Shown piece by piece: positions 1-13,860 of a DNA stretch of 64,000 bases. The position numbers and the translations under genes are program-made. The stretch comes from Silene conica. Taxonomy: Eukaryota; Streptophyta; Magnoliopsida; Caryophyllales; Caryophyllaceae. How positions within the stretch are numbered: position 1 is the stretch's first letter; the number at the start of each line of letters is the position of its first letter. The stretch is taken from contig CM055319.2 of the NCBI GenBank assembly GCA_029255685.2, forward strand, positions 35,226,530 to 35,290,529, written 5' to 3'. The notes below the pieces were generated by a model. That model saw nothing but the letters and a program-made list of their open reading frames with translations. It searched no databases and was not told the DNA's origin.

Positions 1-2
1 CG

Positions 3-2728
3 CTGCTGATTATCCAGTTTCATCAAGGGATGCAGCATCGAAATAAGCCATTTCGGTTCCTAAATTGTTATGGGTCAATGCACCCTAATTATAAGGATGC
101 TCTAGTGGCTGGTTGGAATACTACTTCTAATGGTGACAAAAATCAGTAGGCTTTTTGGAAAGTTGAAAAACTTGAAAATTTTTTTAAAGAACTTACATAA
201 GCATACTTACAGTGATATTAAGGAAAGGGTTGGGGCCTCCAAAGAGGCCTTACTTCAAAGTCAAGCTCAGCTTCGATTGGATCCTATTAATAGTGATCTT
301 ATTCGCGCTCAGAAGATGATTTTGAAGAATTACTCTGAGTTAAAGCGAACTGAAATGGATATTCTTCGTCAAAAGAGCCAAAGCTCAAAAGCTTATGCTT
401 GATGATTCCAGCTCCAAATTTTTTTTATGATCGGGTTGCGGCTCGAAGGCGTGCTAACTCTATAGGTTCCATACAATCTGTCAAGGGCGCTGTTTGTACT
501 GGCTTTCCCGAGGTTGCTCAGGCCTTCATTGAGTATTATACTACTTTACTCGGCACTGCTTCTTCCGTGTCTCCTCTCCCTCAGCAGCTCTTTACCAGTG
601 GCTTATTTGCTCCCTCTACGAATGAGGTTCTAATTGCTCCCATCACTCATACTGAAGTTAAATCTGCCCTCTGCTCCATCGATCAGAACAGCAGCCCAGG
701 TATTGACGGCTTTACTTCGGGTTTTTTTAAGAATGCTTGGGATATGATTGGTAATGATTTTTATGCTGCAGTCTGGAGTTTTTTCAGAAATGTCGACTTC
801 CTAAGGCTGCTAATAGCACTCTTCTTGGAGTTTTTTCAGAAATGTCGACTTCCTAAGGCTGCTAATAGCACTCTTATCACCCTCATTCCTAAGTCTCTTA
901 CCCCTGCTTGTGTTACTGATTTTCGGCCTATATCCTGTTGTACGGTTTTTTACAAAACCATTACCAAAGTCCTAGCTAACCGTCTTAAGGGTTATATGGG
1001 GGATGTGGTAGGTTTGGAGCAAGCCGCTTTTATTCAAGGGAGGGATATTTTTGATAATTCTATGCTCGCTCATGAGTTAGCTCACAAGTATGCTAGGGCC
1101 AACATTACTCCTCGGTGCATCATTAAAGTTGACATTAAAAAAGCTTTTGATTCGGTTAATTGGTCTTTTATGCATTCTTGTCTTAACTACTATGGGTTGC
1201 CTCCGCTTTTTGTTAAATGGATCATGGCTTGTATTTCTTCTCCATGGTATTCTCTTATAATGGGTCTGTGGAAGGTTTTTTTCGTGGTAAGAGGGGTTTA
1301 AGACAAGGGGACCCTCTTTCCCCCTATCTTTTTGTGCTATGCATGGAGGTTCTATCTAGACTTTTGAGAGAGCTCCCTACTCGTAAAGGTTTTTCATATC
1401 ACCCAAAATGTGTGAAAATTAAGCTAACCCATCTTGTTTTTGCTGACGATTTGTTAGTGTTTGTTCGAGGAGATCTTCCTTCAGTTAAGGCTGTTGCTGA
1501 TTGTCTCACTGAGTTTTCTTTGTTTTCTGGTCTTGTTGCGAACCCAATGAAAACTTCGATTTATTTTGGAGGAGTCCATCATTCTGTCAGGAAGCTTATT
1601 TTGGATACTACGGGTTTTGCGGAGGGTGATTTGCCTTTTACATATCTCGGCCTTCCCCTTTTTAGTTCCAGATTGACCAAGCACATGTTTGCTCCTTTAC
1701 TGAAGACCATCCGTGAGAAAATAGAGGGGTGGAATCACCATCATTTGACCTATGCGGGTAAATTACATCTTATCAATACGGTCTTATTTGGTATGAACTC
1801 CTTTTGGGGGGCTAGTGTTCTTTTACCAAAGCAAGTGATTAAGGCGATAAATCGTATGTGTAAAAACTTTCTGTGGGGAGTCGAAGCTGATGGTAGGAGG
1901 CTTATTTTCCAGAGCTGGGCTGCTATTTGCAGACCCGGTAGTGAAGGGGGGTTTGATATCCGGGAAATTTTAAGTTGGAACAAAAGCTTGCTTGTGAAAT
2001 GGATTTGGAAGCTTCACAACAACATTGGTTCTATCTGGGCAGCTTGGATCAAGGCATACGTTCTCAAGAACACTAATGTCTGGACTGCTCATAAGAACTC
2101 AGCAACTTCTTGGTACTGGAATAACATCCTGTTTGTTCGCGACGAACTGCTTTCGTTGAAGGGGGTTCATAACTCTCAATCTCTTCTCTCGGTTGGCAAT
2201 TTTGATTTGGCTGCTGTTTATAATACTTTCAGACTTGCTGCTCCTAAACTTAGATGGTATAATACTTGTTTTGATACAACTATTATGCCGAAGCACAGGT
2301 TTATTGGCTCCTTGGCTATGCAGCGGAAGCTTTCTACCATTGATCAGTACATAAGGCGAGGTATCCCTTGGGTTAATAGGTGTGTTTTGTGTGAGTGTGC
2401 TTCCGAGAGCCATGCTCATATCTTCTTCCAGTGTAGTTACTCTGCGGCTATTTGGGTTGCAGTTCAGAGCGCCTATTCTTTTCAGACTTACGAGACTGAT
2501 TTAGAGGATGTGGTGCATTGGTACTGCACCCACAATCGCGGCCAAAGTTGGGTCAAAAAGAGAAGACGGTGTGCCTTACTAAGCACTATATACTTACTAT
2601 GGCAGGAGCGGAATTACCGAGTCTTCAAAGGAGTGGGCAGACCTTTCCATTTGCTGTTGGATCAAATTACTTCCGTTGTCCAGCTTCGGATGTTTTATCA
2701 GACTTATGGGTCATGTGCCTTAGTCTAA
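3..2728 (+). pseudogene. LINE ORF2 remnant: linker, reverse transcriptase, zf-RVT
   Basis: Positions 3-150 read as the region following the endonuclease (motif PFRFLNCYG). The frame then breaks near 150 and resumes at 130-402 and 399-1301. The 399-1301 frame carries early RT motifs (SSPGIDGF, DFRPISC, and the motif-A aspartate in KVDIKKAFDSVNW). A frameshift at about 1250-1262 moves the reading to 1217-2728, which holds GLRQGDPLSPYLF and the catalytic FADD (LVFADDLLVF), then a zf-RVT segment with the CVLCECASESHAHIFFQC Cys/His pattern. A functional ORF2 would make one protein that nicks target DNA and copies the LINE RNA; this copy cannot. The 399-1301 frame also contains a 52-bp tandem duplication. 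Confidence 0.88.
775..875 (+). repeat. 52-bp tandem duplication inside LINE RT
   Basis: Two identical 49-bp arms (775-823 and 827-875) are separated by 3 bp. The period of 52 is not a multiple of three, so the first arm is read in another frame and the second in the RT frame. It adds about 18 foreign residues in the middle of the RT. Confidence 0.9.
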
Positions 2729-3028
2729 TTCTCTCGTTTTTTGGGCTTGTTGTAGCCTCTGCTTGTAACCTTTAGTCTTGATTACTTTTTAGTTGGCTGT
2801 CCTTTTTGGGTGCCTCTTGATAGGCTATTATTCTGATAGCATATCATCGAGCACTGAACCAGTTTTTCAACACCGCATTTTATATGTGGTGTTTTTCTGG
2901 TCTTTTTTTCCTTTTTAAAGGTTTTTTTTAAAGGGGGCTACACTGGTCTCCTTTGTAGTTGGGTTCAGGGTCTTTGTAATCTCAATTTAATTATGATATA
3001 TGAGAAAGATCCTTTGCTTTTCTGCACA

Positions 3029-5640
<2,612 letters not shown>

Positions 5641-5775
5641 AACAATATAACACGGCATATAAAATGTCCACATAAAATATCACACTTATTAGGTGTAAAT
5701 CATCTATAGTCGAAAATAATTATATTAATATTCGTTCTACATTGCGAGATATGAAGATACGGGTTATTACATCAG

Positions 5776-5931
5776 TCAAGACTTGCGACGGAATTTCCGT
5801 CGCAAATTCCTCTTCTGCGACGAAAATTCTGTCGCAATCTTGACTGACTTTGACTATTTGGTCAAAGTCAGTCAACATTTGCGACGGAAATTCTGTCGCA
5901 AAAGAGGACATTTCCGTCGCAAATTCCTGTA
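5776..5931. repeat. Nested palindromes with TTGCGACGGAA motifs (transposon fragment)
   Basis: The motif TTGCGACRGAATTT and its reverse complement occur several times. An imperfect inverted repeat spans 5776-5844 (GTCAAGA...TCTTGAC ends). A perfect hairpin lies at 5841-5874: 14-bp arms TGACTGACTTTGAC around a 6-base loop. Such repeats are typical of subterminal regions of plant DNA transposons, but no TIR/TSD pair was found, so the superfamily is open. Positions 5932-6216 hold no gene that I can see. Confidence 0.6.
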
Positions 5932-6216
5932 GGTTTTTCCGGTTTCAGCTGTTTTTTCTGCTCCCCATTTCAACTAAATGGCTGATTTTAGCCATTTGTA
6001 AGCTCTCCAAACCTGCATAAAAGTGGCTGATTTCAGCCAAAACAACCCAACAACAAAGAACTTGTCCGAGACAGGATTTTTAAAAGGTTTTTTAATAACT
6101 AAAAATAAGGTTTTACATAGTTTCATTCAACTTAAAAATAAAACTAAACAAAATGCTAGGTCGACAAACAAACCAACCTAATATAACCTATCTAACTGTG
6201 GTGTGAGTGGTCCGTG

Positions 6217-7259
6217 GGCTTTCTCGGGAAACAAAGTCTCACATTTTTCAAGCAATGCGCGGAAGGCATCCGCGCTCGATTTCTGCTCAATCTTTTGCTC
6301 ATGGATAGTTGCTTTAAGATCGTCGTACTCAGCTTGGGTAATGAGTACTTGGCCATTATCAGTTGGTGCTTGGCTTTTTGTAGAGGTCAAATCTGCATAA
6401 AGCTCGGAGAATGAACCTCCTTGCTTATATCTCCGATACGCATAGACTCGCTCGGGTTCAGCCATACAAGAGATAGGGTCATATCCTTATTCACCACATC
6501 TACCATACACTACTTCCACAGCAAAAACTTGATCTAATTCATCTTTGTTCACCGTTTCATCCACATGATCATTGTCAACAACGACATTAGCAGTAACATG
6601 TTGCTCACTGCTAGGATTCCCAGAGTTAGCCGTGTAAGTGGCCATATTTTCAATTATTTGCCACCCCTTGTCATCAGCTACATTAACCTGAAACCTTCCT
6701 AGCGCGGCAACATCAAGAATAGCCCTATGCTCATACTACAACCCGTTGTAAAAATGAGTGCATAGATACCAACGCTCATATCCATGATGAGGAACTGAGT
6801 GAACCAGTTTTTTAAATCTAGCCCATGCTTCACTCAGGTTTTTGGCTTTGGCTTGAGTAAAATTGGTGATTTGCCCTCTCAGCGCAGCAGTTCGTTGAGG
6901 AGGAAAATACCGTCTTTAAAATGCTATTGCCAAAGTATTCCAATCCACAACCTCGACAGCTATCATATCAAGATCTCTCCACCAGTCTTTGCATCATCTA
7001 CTAAGGAAAAAAGAAATAAAAATTCCTTCACCTTATCTCGAGTCACTCCGACGACTAGTGGAATGGTTGAGCAATAATCAGTGAAAAGCTCAACATGTTA
7101 AGCCGGGTCCTCATCCACCTTGCCTTTGAACACATACCGCTCTACTACCTGTAGATAAGACGGGTGAATACCGAACGTCCCCTCATTGGTTGTAGGAAGA
7201 ACAAGTCCCTTGGGCAAGTCATTTGCGCTAGGCTCAGAATGACTTGCGATATTTGGCAT
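6217..7259 (-). pseudogene. Second, truncated gag copy
   Basis: This stretch is close to the gag of the main element (15138-16188), including MAEPERVYAY and the KATIHEQKIE region, with several stops and frameshifts. Homology ends abruptly at about 6217. The C-terminal frame instead runs through unrelated sequence to a stop at 6178. Downstream linker and pol sequences are absent, so this copy is truncated or recombined. Confidence 0.8.
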
Positions 7260-7362
7260 ACCTGCAAGCACTAAACACTAGAACAAAACGTAAGAACTGT
7301 CTCAAGGAATAAATTCTTTGAGACAAAAGACAAACAAAAATAAACTATAAAATTACACCGTC

Positions 7363-7380
7363 TCCCCGGGAACGGCGCCA
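7363..7380 (-). other. Primer binding site, tRNA-Asp type (second copy)
   Basis: On the plus strand TCCCCGGGAACGGCGCCA matches the 3' end of plant tRNA-Asp (TCCCCGGCAACGGCGCCA) with one mismatch. It lies 5 bp from the LTR edge at 7386. Its presence beside this LTR shows that a genuine internal region follows. Confidence 0.85.
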
Positions 7381-8206
7381 AAATTTGACACGGCTGTCGC
7401 AACCCTATCAAAAATAAAACCTAACCGATCTCAACTAAATGTAGCAGAGGTAGTCGGGTATCTTATTCACAGAGAGATTGGAATTCTATAGTTTAAACAA
7501 GTCCGTCTGAAGTAACCGATTTTGGGATTTTTGTTTAATTAAACTCTAATACTACAAGGAAAAGGGGAAGAGAGAATAGGAAGAAGAAAACACTAGGATC
7601 TTCGGTTCACCATGACAACTAGGTCCGAACTACAAATCATAGGACACCCTAATCGTGGTCTGTGGCTAATGAAAAGGTCTTTCGGTCCGCTATTCACCCT
7701 AAGACTATACTAACTTAGCTTCCGCCCTAATTAGCATGGTCCTAATAATCGCTGCAGAACTACCCCAATTCCAATATTCCGATCCAGGTCAAGGGGATTT
7801 CTACACAGTCAATTGAGTGCGTCGACTCAAACAATCAACATCTATAAAATGTGACGCATACATACAAACTGAATTACGGGTATCCTAAACTAGTAAAACA
7901 ACCTACGCCATGGCTACCCAAAATCCTAGCGGGAAAATTAGCTACACATGATTAATAAGAAAATGATTATAACAACGAATTGTGAAATCAATAACATGGC
8001 AGAAAATAGGCAAGAATTGAATTAGGAATAAAAAAAGACGAAATACCGAAATTATATAGCAAGTGATGAATGGAAAGTAAGTATCCGTTCCGATTACAAG
8101 AGAGTAGTACTAATCCTAAAACTAGAAAAGAGAAATAAGAAGCAACATAGTGTCGTGATTTTTGTTTCTAAAAAAGAGTGTGTTCTTCTGTTCACGAATG
8201 CCTCTG

Positions 8207-8214
8207 ATTTATAA
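8207..8214 (-). promoter_or_regulatory. Probable TATA box of LTR A
   Basis: The minus strand reads GGCTTATAAATC. It lies about 55 bp downstream (in the direction of transcription) of the last CTCGATCGAG site, a normal core-promoter position within an LTR. Transcription has not been shown. Confidence 0.55.
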
Positions 8215-8270
8215 GCCAAATTTTGAACTGATGATGAGGTGAACAGAGCAAATCAACAGTCATGAGGCTT

Positions 8271-8501
8271 CTCGATCGAGAAGAATAGGTCCTCGATCGA
8301 GAAGAATCCTTAGGCAATTGCTCGATCGAGAACAAAATATACTCGATCGAGATCTTAACTAGAAATCAACTCGATCGAGATTGAAACTCTCTCGATCAAA
8401 AGTCTTCAACTCAGCATTTACTCGATCGGGCACAGGTAAGCTCGATCGAGCGCTACTTCATGCAGGAATAGGTCGATCGAGACAAAAGGCTCTCGATAGA
8501 T
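8271..8501. repeat. CTCGATCGAG regularly spaced palindrome array, LTR A
   Basis: Ten sites start at 8271, 8292, 8321, 8342, 8370, 8391, 8421, 8441, 8472 and 8492; six are exact. The spacings are 21, 29, 21, 28, 21, 30, 20, 31 and 20 bp. Spacer sequences differ from one another. On the minus strand the array lies immediately upstream of the TATA box. Confidence 0.93.
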
Positions 8502-8764
8502 GGGCTTTGATCTCCTCAAACGCTCTTCGATCCTTAAGGATTACTTCCACGCATCTCCGGATAGCAAGTATCCACTCCGACTCTCCTATGCAAGCTTGAA
8601 AGACCATAATAAGGCTAATTTGACTCCGCTCCCGCTCATTCCTGCGAATAATGAAAAACAAACCAAAGTAGACTATTCGGGGGATAAACGTAGCAAAATA
8701 CTACGGATTACGTACAAATGTGTGCTAAAAAGGCCAAAAAGGTCTATATGAAAAGCACACATCA

Positions 8765-8780
8765 AACTTCCCCAAACCAA
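8765..8780 (-). other. Polypurine tract
   Basis: The minus strand reads TTGGTTTGGGGAAGTT directly before the 3' LTR starts with TGATGTG. This is the expected site for priming plus-strand synthesis. Confidence 0.8.
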
Positions 8781-9475
8781 CCCTTTGCTTGTCCTCAAGC
8801 AAACTAAAATGCAATCTAAATGCAAACTAAAGGACCTAATGGACGGAGTAAAACTCAAAGCTACTTATAGTCAATGCCAAATGCTTTTGTGCACACAATT
8901 AACCAATGCCAAACTCAGAAAGGAGCGTACGAATTTTTACACATCATGGTAAACATTTTAGACTTTTGGCCTTGCAAGACTCGTATAATTTCGGACTCTC
9001 CCGGAGTCTCTCTTCTCTCAGCAAGCAAATGGTAAGTTATATGTGTGTAGAAGAGAAGAAGAAAGTATATACTCTCGCCTAGACTACGACCAACAAAACA
9101 TGCATGCCAAACTAGTATGAATAATAATTTCAAGCACCGTACACACGCACAACCACCGTCAATGTCCATTACACGCCAAACTACAAATTTGGGGAATGTG
9201 AGGTTAAGTGGGATAGAAGGGGCAAGACAAGTATGGATATGTGCGGGTTAAAGCCAAGCTAGAACCTAACAAACCAAATTAACACGCATCCCGATCTCCC
9301 GACTCAAAAATAAGCGCAACACCTCCCTTGACTAGGCAAACATATCACAACACCCAAATTAATTTTCTAACCAACAACCGAGTAATTATTTTGTTCTTTT
9401 TTTTTCTTCTCTTTTTTCAGTTTCTCTGATTTTTTTTTCTTTTTTTTTCGGTTGTTCAGCAGTCTCCTATTTCCT

Positions 9476-9604
9476 CTCGATCGACCAAAACGACAGTCGA
9501 TCGAGGACCTTTTCATTCAGAGTTTCTCGATCGAGCAAAATGCTCTCGACCGAGCACAACTATTACCAAAATCTCTCGATCGAGCTATAACTGTCTCGAT
9601 CGAG
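9476..9604. repeat. CTCGATCGAG array, 3' region cluster 1
   Basis: Six sites start at 9476, 9496, 9526, 9545, 9575 and 9595; three are exact. The spacings are 20, 30, 19, 30 and 20 bp. The spacers do not resemble those of the LTR arrays. Confidence 0.9.
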
Positions 9605-10386
9605 AACAACACAGCAACACCTCCTCCAACTCTCTCTTGCTCGCACTCCAACACATCAGAAAACAGGCCATAACTGATACAACATGGCAGATTCATCCAC
9701 TACTTCCTAGCTCGGCACAATGGTAGGCGAAATATAGGATGTAGTAAGGGACAAAAGGCAATTATGGCTAAAAGTGGAGCTAAATGGGCAGAACGAGAAA
9801 AGGGGTAATGCAATAGTCCTCCAAACGTGTAATTCCAACCTCAAACCGATACGTGCAGGTAATAAGAAATCAAAACGCATACACATGCAATACATGAAAT
9901 GCAAGGAGTACTACTCACAATCCTAATATAATTGGTCATAGATGTCACCAGTTTAAGGCTCTACAGCTCAGAAAACGTAGTAGGTTGCCAAAACTACGAG
10001 TCAAGTCTAATGGTCTAACACAAAGTCCACAACAAAATTCGAGATAACGCTCAAGACTCGCTAAACAGAGACTGAAATAGCACGGTATGGCATAAAGTTG
10101 ACTATAAAATGCTATATCATCATTGAAATACTCTCATCCGACTCGACTAAAATGCAAAGCTTTTTTTTTAGAAGATGCAGGAATTGAAAGACGAATGCAT
10201 GCGTGAAAACTAAAATGCAGACACTAAATGGATGAAGAATCTCCCCAAACCAAACCGTACAATGCCCTCATTGTACAAAACGAAAGAAAAGAAAATGCAA
10301 CTGGGACAACTGAGTCGGAAAACTTACGGAAGAGCGTGCAACAAGGGCTTCCCCAAACCGAATCGGAAGGTGAGGTTGGATAAGTG

Positions 10387-10560
10387 CTCGATGGACTCCA
10401 AAACAGCTCGGTCGAGGAAGTCGTCTCTTGATCGAGTCAATATCGCCTCTCGATCGAGAGCATTGGAAGCTAAAACACTCGATTGAGCATCTATAGCAGT
10501 TGATTGACCAAAATCACAAGGGTGAACATCTCGATCGAGACAATGAACCGCTTGATCGAG
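10387..10560. repeat. CTCGATCGAG array, 3' region cluster 2 (decayed)
   Basis: Eight sites start at 10387, 10407, 10427, 10449, 10478, 10499, 10530 and 10551; two are exact. The spacings are 20, 20, 22, 29, 21, 31 and 21 bp. Variants such as CTTGATCGAG and CTCGATTGAG are what loss of a CpG by deamination would give. Confidence 0.85.
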
Positions 10561-10729
10561 AGCTCTGCTGCAAAAACGCACCTGTACAAAACTAAAAGTG
10601 TCTGATCGTACAAAAAAAAAGGACGAAAACAGTTCGAAAAAACAAGAATGTTTAAAACAAAACAACTAAAACAGTCGAGTTGCCTCTCGAAAAGCGCAGG
10701 TTTATGAGGTCCCGCACGACCTATGAGCT

Positions 10730-11791
10730 TCAATCGTCATACTCATCAATTTCGTCGAAAAAGTACACTTCGACGCATCCCACAATATCAGTCGGTCCAT
10801 AATAATGCTTTAGTTGGTGACCGTTGACTTTGAAACGATTTCCGGCAAACCCTTCTATCTCAACAGAACCAAATTGATTAACACCGGTAACCATATACGG
10901 TCCACTCCATCTTGATCTCAGCTTCCCAGGAAACAGTCTTAACCGGGAGTTAAATAGTAACACTTTCTATCCGACCTGGAATTCTCGAGGTATGATCCGC
11001 TTGTCGTGCCAGCGCTTAGTCTTCTCCCTATAAATGCGAGAGCTATCATAAACATTAAGCCAAAATTCCTCTAGCGCATCTAGCTGCAACAAACGTTTCT
11101 CACCACACGAGTTAACATCATAATTAAGCTGGTGTATAGCCCACCAAGCTTTATGTTCTAGCTCAACAGGTAAATGACAAGACTTCCCATAGACCAAACG
11201 ATAAGGTGAAGCACCAATGGGTGTCTTAAAGGCTGTCCTATATGCCCACAATGTGTCTTCCAGTTTAGAACTTCAATCTTTCCGTGATTTAGACACCACC
11301 TTACCCAAAATCACCTTAAGTTCCCTATTAGAGACTTCGACCTGTCCACTAGTTTGAGGGTGATACCCCAAACCTCTACGATGTTTGACACCATATTTAG
11401 ACAATAAAGTAGTCAAATGCTGGTCACGAAAATGCATACCTCGGTCACTAATGACGACTCTAGGAACTCCAAAACGAGGGAAAATGGTCTTACAGAACAG
11501 CTTAATCACGGTCTTAGCATCACAATTTGGAGTGGCAATCGCCTCCACCCACTTAGACACATAATCTACAACCACAAGAATATACATGTTACCTTGGCTT
11601 GACGGGAATGGGTCTTGGTAATCGATGCCCCAGACATTGAAAATCTCTACCTCTAAAATGCCATTTTGTGGCATCTCATGTCTCTTGGAAATGTTTCCCG
11701 TTCTCTGGCATGCATCACAACTAGCAACAAAAACCTTAGTGTCGGCAAAAAGAGTTGGCCAATAAAAACCGGATTGCAATACCTTAGCCAC
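10730..11791 (-). pseudogene. Integrase core and C-terminus (Athila-like)
   Basis: The first frame (11791-11273) has the DDE core: D in [10 protein letters not shown] in [10 protein letters not shown] (usually SDGG in relatives, here SDRG) and E in GQVEVSNRE. The next frames (11251-10967 and 10963-10730) hold the conserved stretch with [14 protein letters not shown] and a C-terminal part with [10 protein letters not shown]. Breaks between them show decay. Integrase would insert the cDNA into the chromosome. Confidence 0.88.
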
Positions 11792-11797
11792 GGTCCG

Positions 11798-12742
11798 TCA
11801 TGGGTCGTAGTGACCTCCACTAGGGGCCGAATGACAGCCCTCCAAAATAGCTCGGGTTTCCCACTGCGGAATACATCGCCTGTAGATTCCATCTGCACAC
11901 TCCTTAAAGTGATCAGGATCGTCCCAAAAGTATTGTCGTGCATCATGTAAAAATCTCTTCCGCTGCTGATAAGATAAATCTGGTGGCGGCTTCTGACTAA
12001 CAGCAAAATTGGCAAAATCTGCAAACCAAGGTTCAACACCATCCTTAGAGTTCACAGAAGTCACATAAGAAACATTAACAGAGTAAAAGGAATCATCAGC
12101 AAATGAATCATTAATAGGAAGAGAATCATCCCCCTCATGTTGCGTTAAACGCGACAGATGGTCTGCTACTACATTTTTTGCACCCTTCTTATCCTTTATC
12201 TCTAAATCAAACTCCTGTAAAAGGAGTATCCATCTCAGCAATCGGGGTTTAGCCTCCTTCTTATTCAAAAGGTGCTTCAAAGCTGCATGATCAGTAAAAA
12301 TGACAACTTTGGAACCTATTAAATAAGATCTAAACTTATCCAATGCATAAACAACAGCTAAAAGCTCCTTATCCGTGGTGGTGTATCTGACTTGAGCCTC
12401 ATCCAGAGTACGGCTCGCATAATATATTGCTCTCAGCGTCTTGTCTTTCCGCTGGCCTAGCACTACTCCTAGTGCATAATCACTAGCGTCGCACATAATC
12501 TCGAATGGTATCGTCCAATCTGGAGGCTGAATGATAGGTGCTGAAACCAGAGCCTGCTTCAAAGTATTAAAAGCAGAAAAACAACCATCAGTAAAAACAA
12601 AAGGAGCATCATTTAGAAGCAATTGTGTAAGTGGTCGAGCAATCTTAGAGAAGTCCTTGATAAACCGGCGATAAAATCCGGCATGACCAAGGAAACTTCT
12701 CACCCCTTTGACATTAACTGGAGGGGGCAATTGCTCGATCAC
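11798..12742 (-). pseudogene. RNase H and integrase zinc-binding region
   Basis: One open frame of 314 codons. It starts in the RT thumb/connection ([20 protein letters not shown]), continues into a Ty3-type RNase H domain ([32 protein letters not shown]) and ends at the start of the integrase H2C2 region. It overlaps the RT frame by about 29 bp in another phase, so a frameshift separates them. Confidence 0.88.
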
Positions 12743-13836
12743 CCTGCACCTTTGCCCTGTCTACCTCAATACCCTTATTAGAGACCAAGTGCCCAAGGAC
12801 TACACCCTTCTTCACCATAAAGTGGCACTTCTCCCAGTTCAGCACCAGATTAACCTCAATGCAGCGCTCCAAAACTTTGTCAAGGTTAGCTATACAATGC
12901 TCAAAATCATTCCCATAAACAAAGAAATCGTCCATGAAAACTTCCATGATAGACTCTATATACTCAGAAAATATCCCCATCATACACCTTTGAAAGGTGG
13001 CAGGGGCATTACATAAACCAAAAGGCATCCTACGATAAGCAAAGATACCCTTAGGACAAGTAAATGTAGTCTTTTCCTGATCATCTGGATGAATAGGGAT
13101 CTGAAAGAACCCAAAGTATCCATCCAGATAGCAGAAAAACTCATGTGAAGCTAACCTCTCTATCATCTGGTCAATGAAGGGAAGGGGAAAATGATCTTTC
13201 TTAGTGGCATCATTTAATTGACGATAGTCTATACACATCCGCCACCCGGACCAGTCTGGTAGGTATTAATTCATTCTTTTCATTAGTCACAACAGTAGTA
13301 CCTCCTTTCTTAGGCACCACTTGAACAGGACTTACCCATTTCGAATTGCCAACTGAATAAATTATACCTGCATTGAGTAATTTCATGACCTCGGTCGTCA
13401 CTACCTCTTCCATCTTCGAATTTAGTTTCCGCTGACCTTGCCTGCAGGGTTTGTGACCTTCTTCCAGCTCTATCCTATGCATGCAGACATCAGGGCTGAT
13501 GCCCTTAATGTCATTCAGTGAATAGCCCATTGCTTTCCTATTTCTCTTAAGGACACTCAACAAAGCAGTTAGCTGATCATCGTTAAGCGCAACACTTACT
13601 ATAACAGGAAATTGTTCAGTATTATCAAGAAAAGCATACTTAAGATGAGAGGGAAGGGCCTTATGTTCCGGAACCTTTACCTCAGCTGAACACAAAGGAT
13701 GAGCTTGGTTCTCTACCTGTTCCAACTCGGCATCCATCAATTGATAGCAACTCCGAACAACTCCTCCACAGTATTGATAGCAACTCCGATCAATTGATAG
13801 CAACCTTATCGGGCACCTCCATCTCATTGATAGCAA
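12714..13836 (-). pseudogene. Ty3/gypsy reverse transcriptase
   Basis: Two frames, 13836-13210 and 13238-12714. The second begins MCIDYRQLND and carries FMDDFF (residues 101-106 of that frame), the catalytic YxDD equivalent, after MPFGLCNAPATFQ. The first covers the RT N-terminus (HRIELEEGHKP, SKWVSPVQVVPKK). The frames overlap in different phases, so the gene is broken near 13230. The start of the first frame lies in a small rearrangement (13741-13860). Confidence 0.9.
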
Positions 13837-13860
13837 CTCCGAACAACTCCTCCACAGTAT
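13741..13860. repeat. 33-bp direct repeat between protease and RT
   Basis: TTGATAGCAACTCCGAACAA and the next 13 bp occur at 13741-13773 and again from 13827. Partial copies (TTGATAGCAAC) lie between them. This local rearrangement breaks the gag-pol frame between protease and RT. Confidence 0.85.

Larger units (their letters stand above)
1..3028 (+). mobile_element. L1-type LINE, 3' part (5' end outside window)
   Basis: The stretch codes, in broken frames, for the end of an endonuclease-RT linker, a reverse transcriptase and a C-terminal zinc-binding domain in the order typical of plant L1 LINEs. The coding part stops at 2728. A non-coding 3' end of about 300 bp follows, then the element runs straight into a (TAA)n array instead of poly(A). 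No LTR is present. The 5' end lies before the window, so no target-site duplication can be tested. Several frameshifts show that this copy is dead. Confidence 0.9.
7386..8764 (-). repeat. LTR A (3' LTR of main element, shared with second copy)
   Basis: About 1.38 kb, starting TGACACGG and ending CACACATCA on the plus strand, so TG...CA on either strand. It matches LTR B (16314-17696) along its whole length. One side abuts the polypurine tract and the other a primer binding site, so it serves as 3' LTR for one copy and 5' LTR for another. Confidence 0.9.
8781..10729 (-). other. Long 3' region between integrase and 3' LTR
   Basis: About 1.95 kb with no convincing reading frame; Athila elements often carry an env-like gene here, and none is visible. 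It contains a pyrimidine-rich run on the plus strand (about 9391-9449), two clusters of CTCGATCGAG sites (9476-9604 and 10387-10560), and two further copies of the purine tract CTTCCCCAAACC/CTCCCCAAACC (near 10240 and 10351). Confidence 0.7.
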
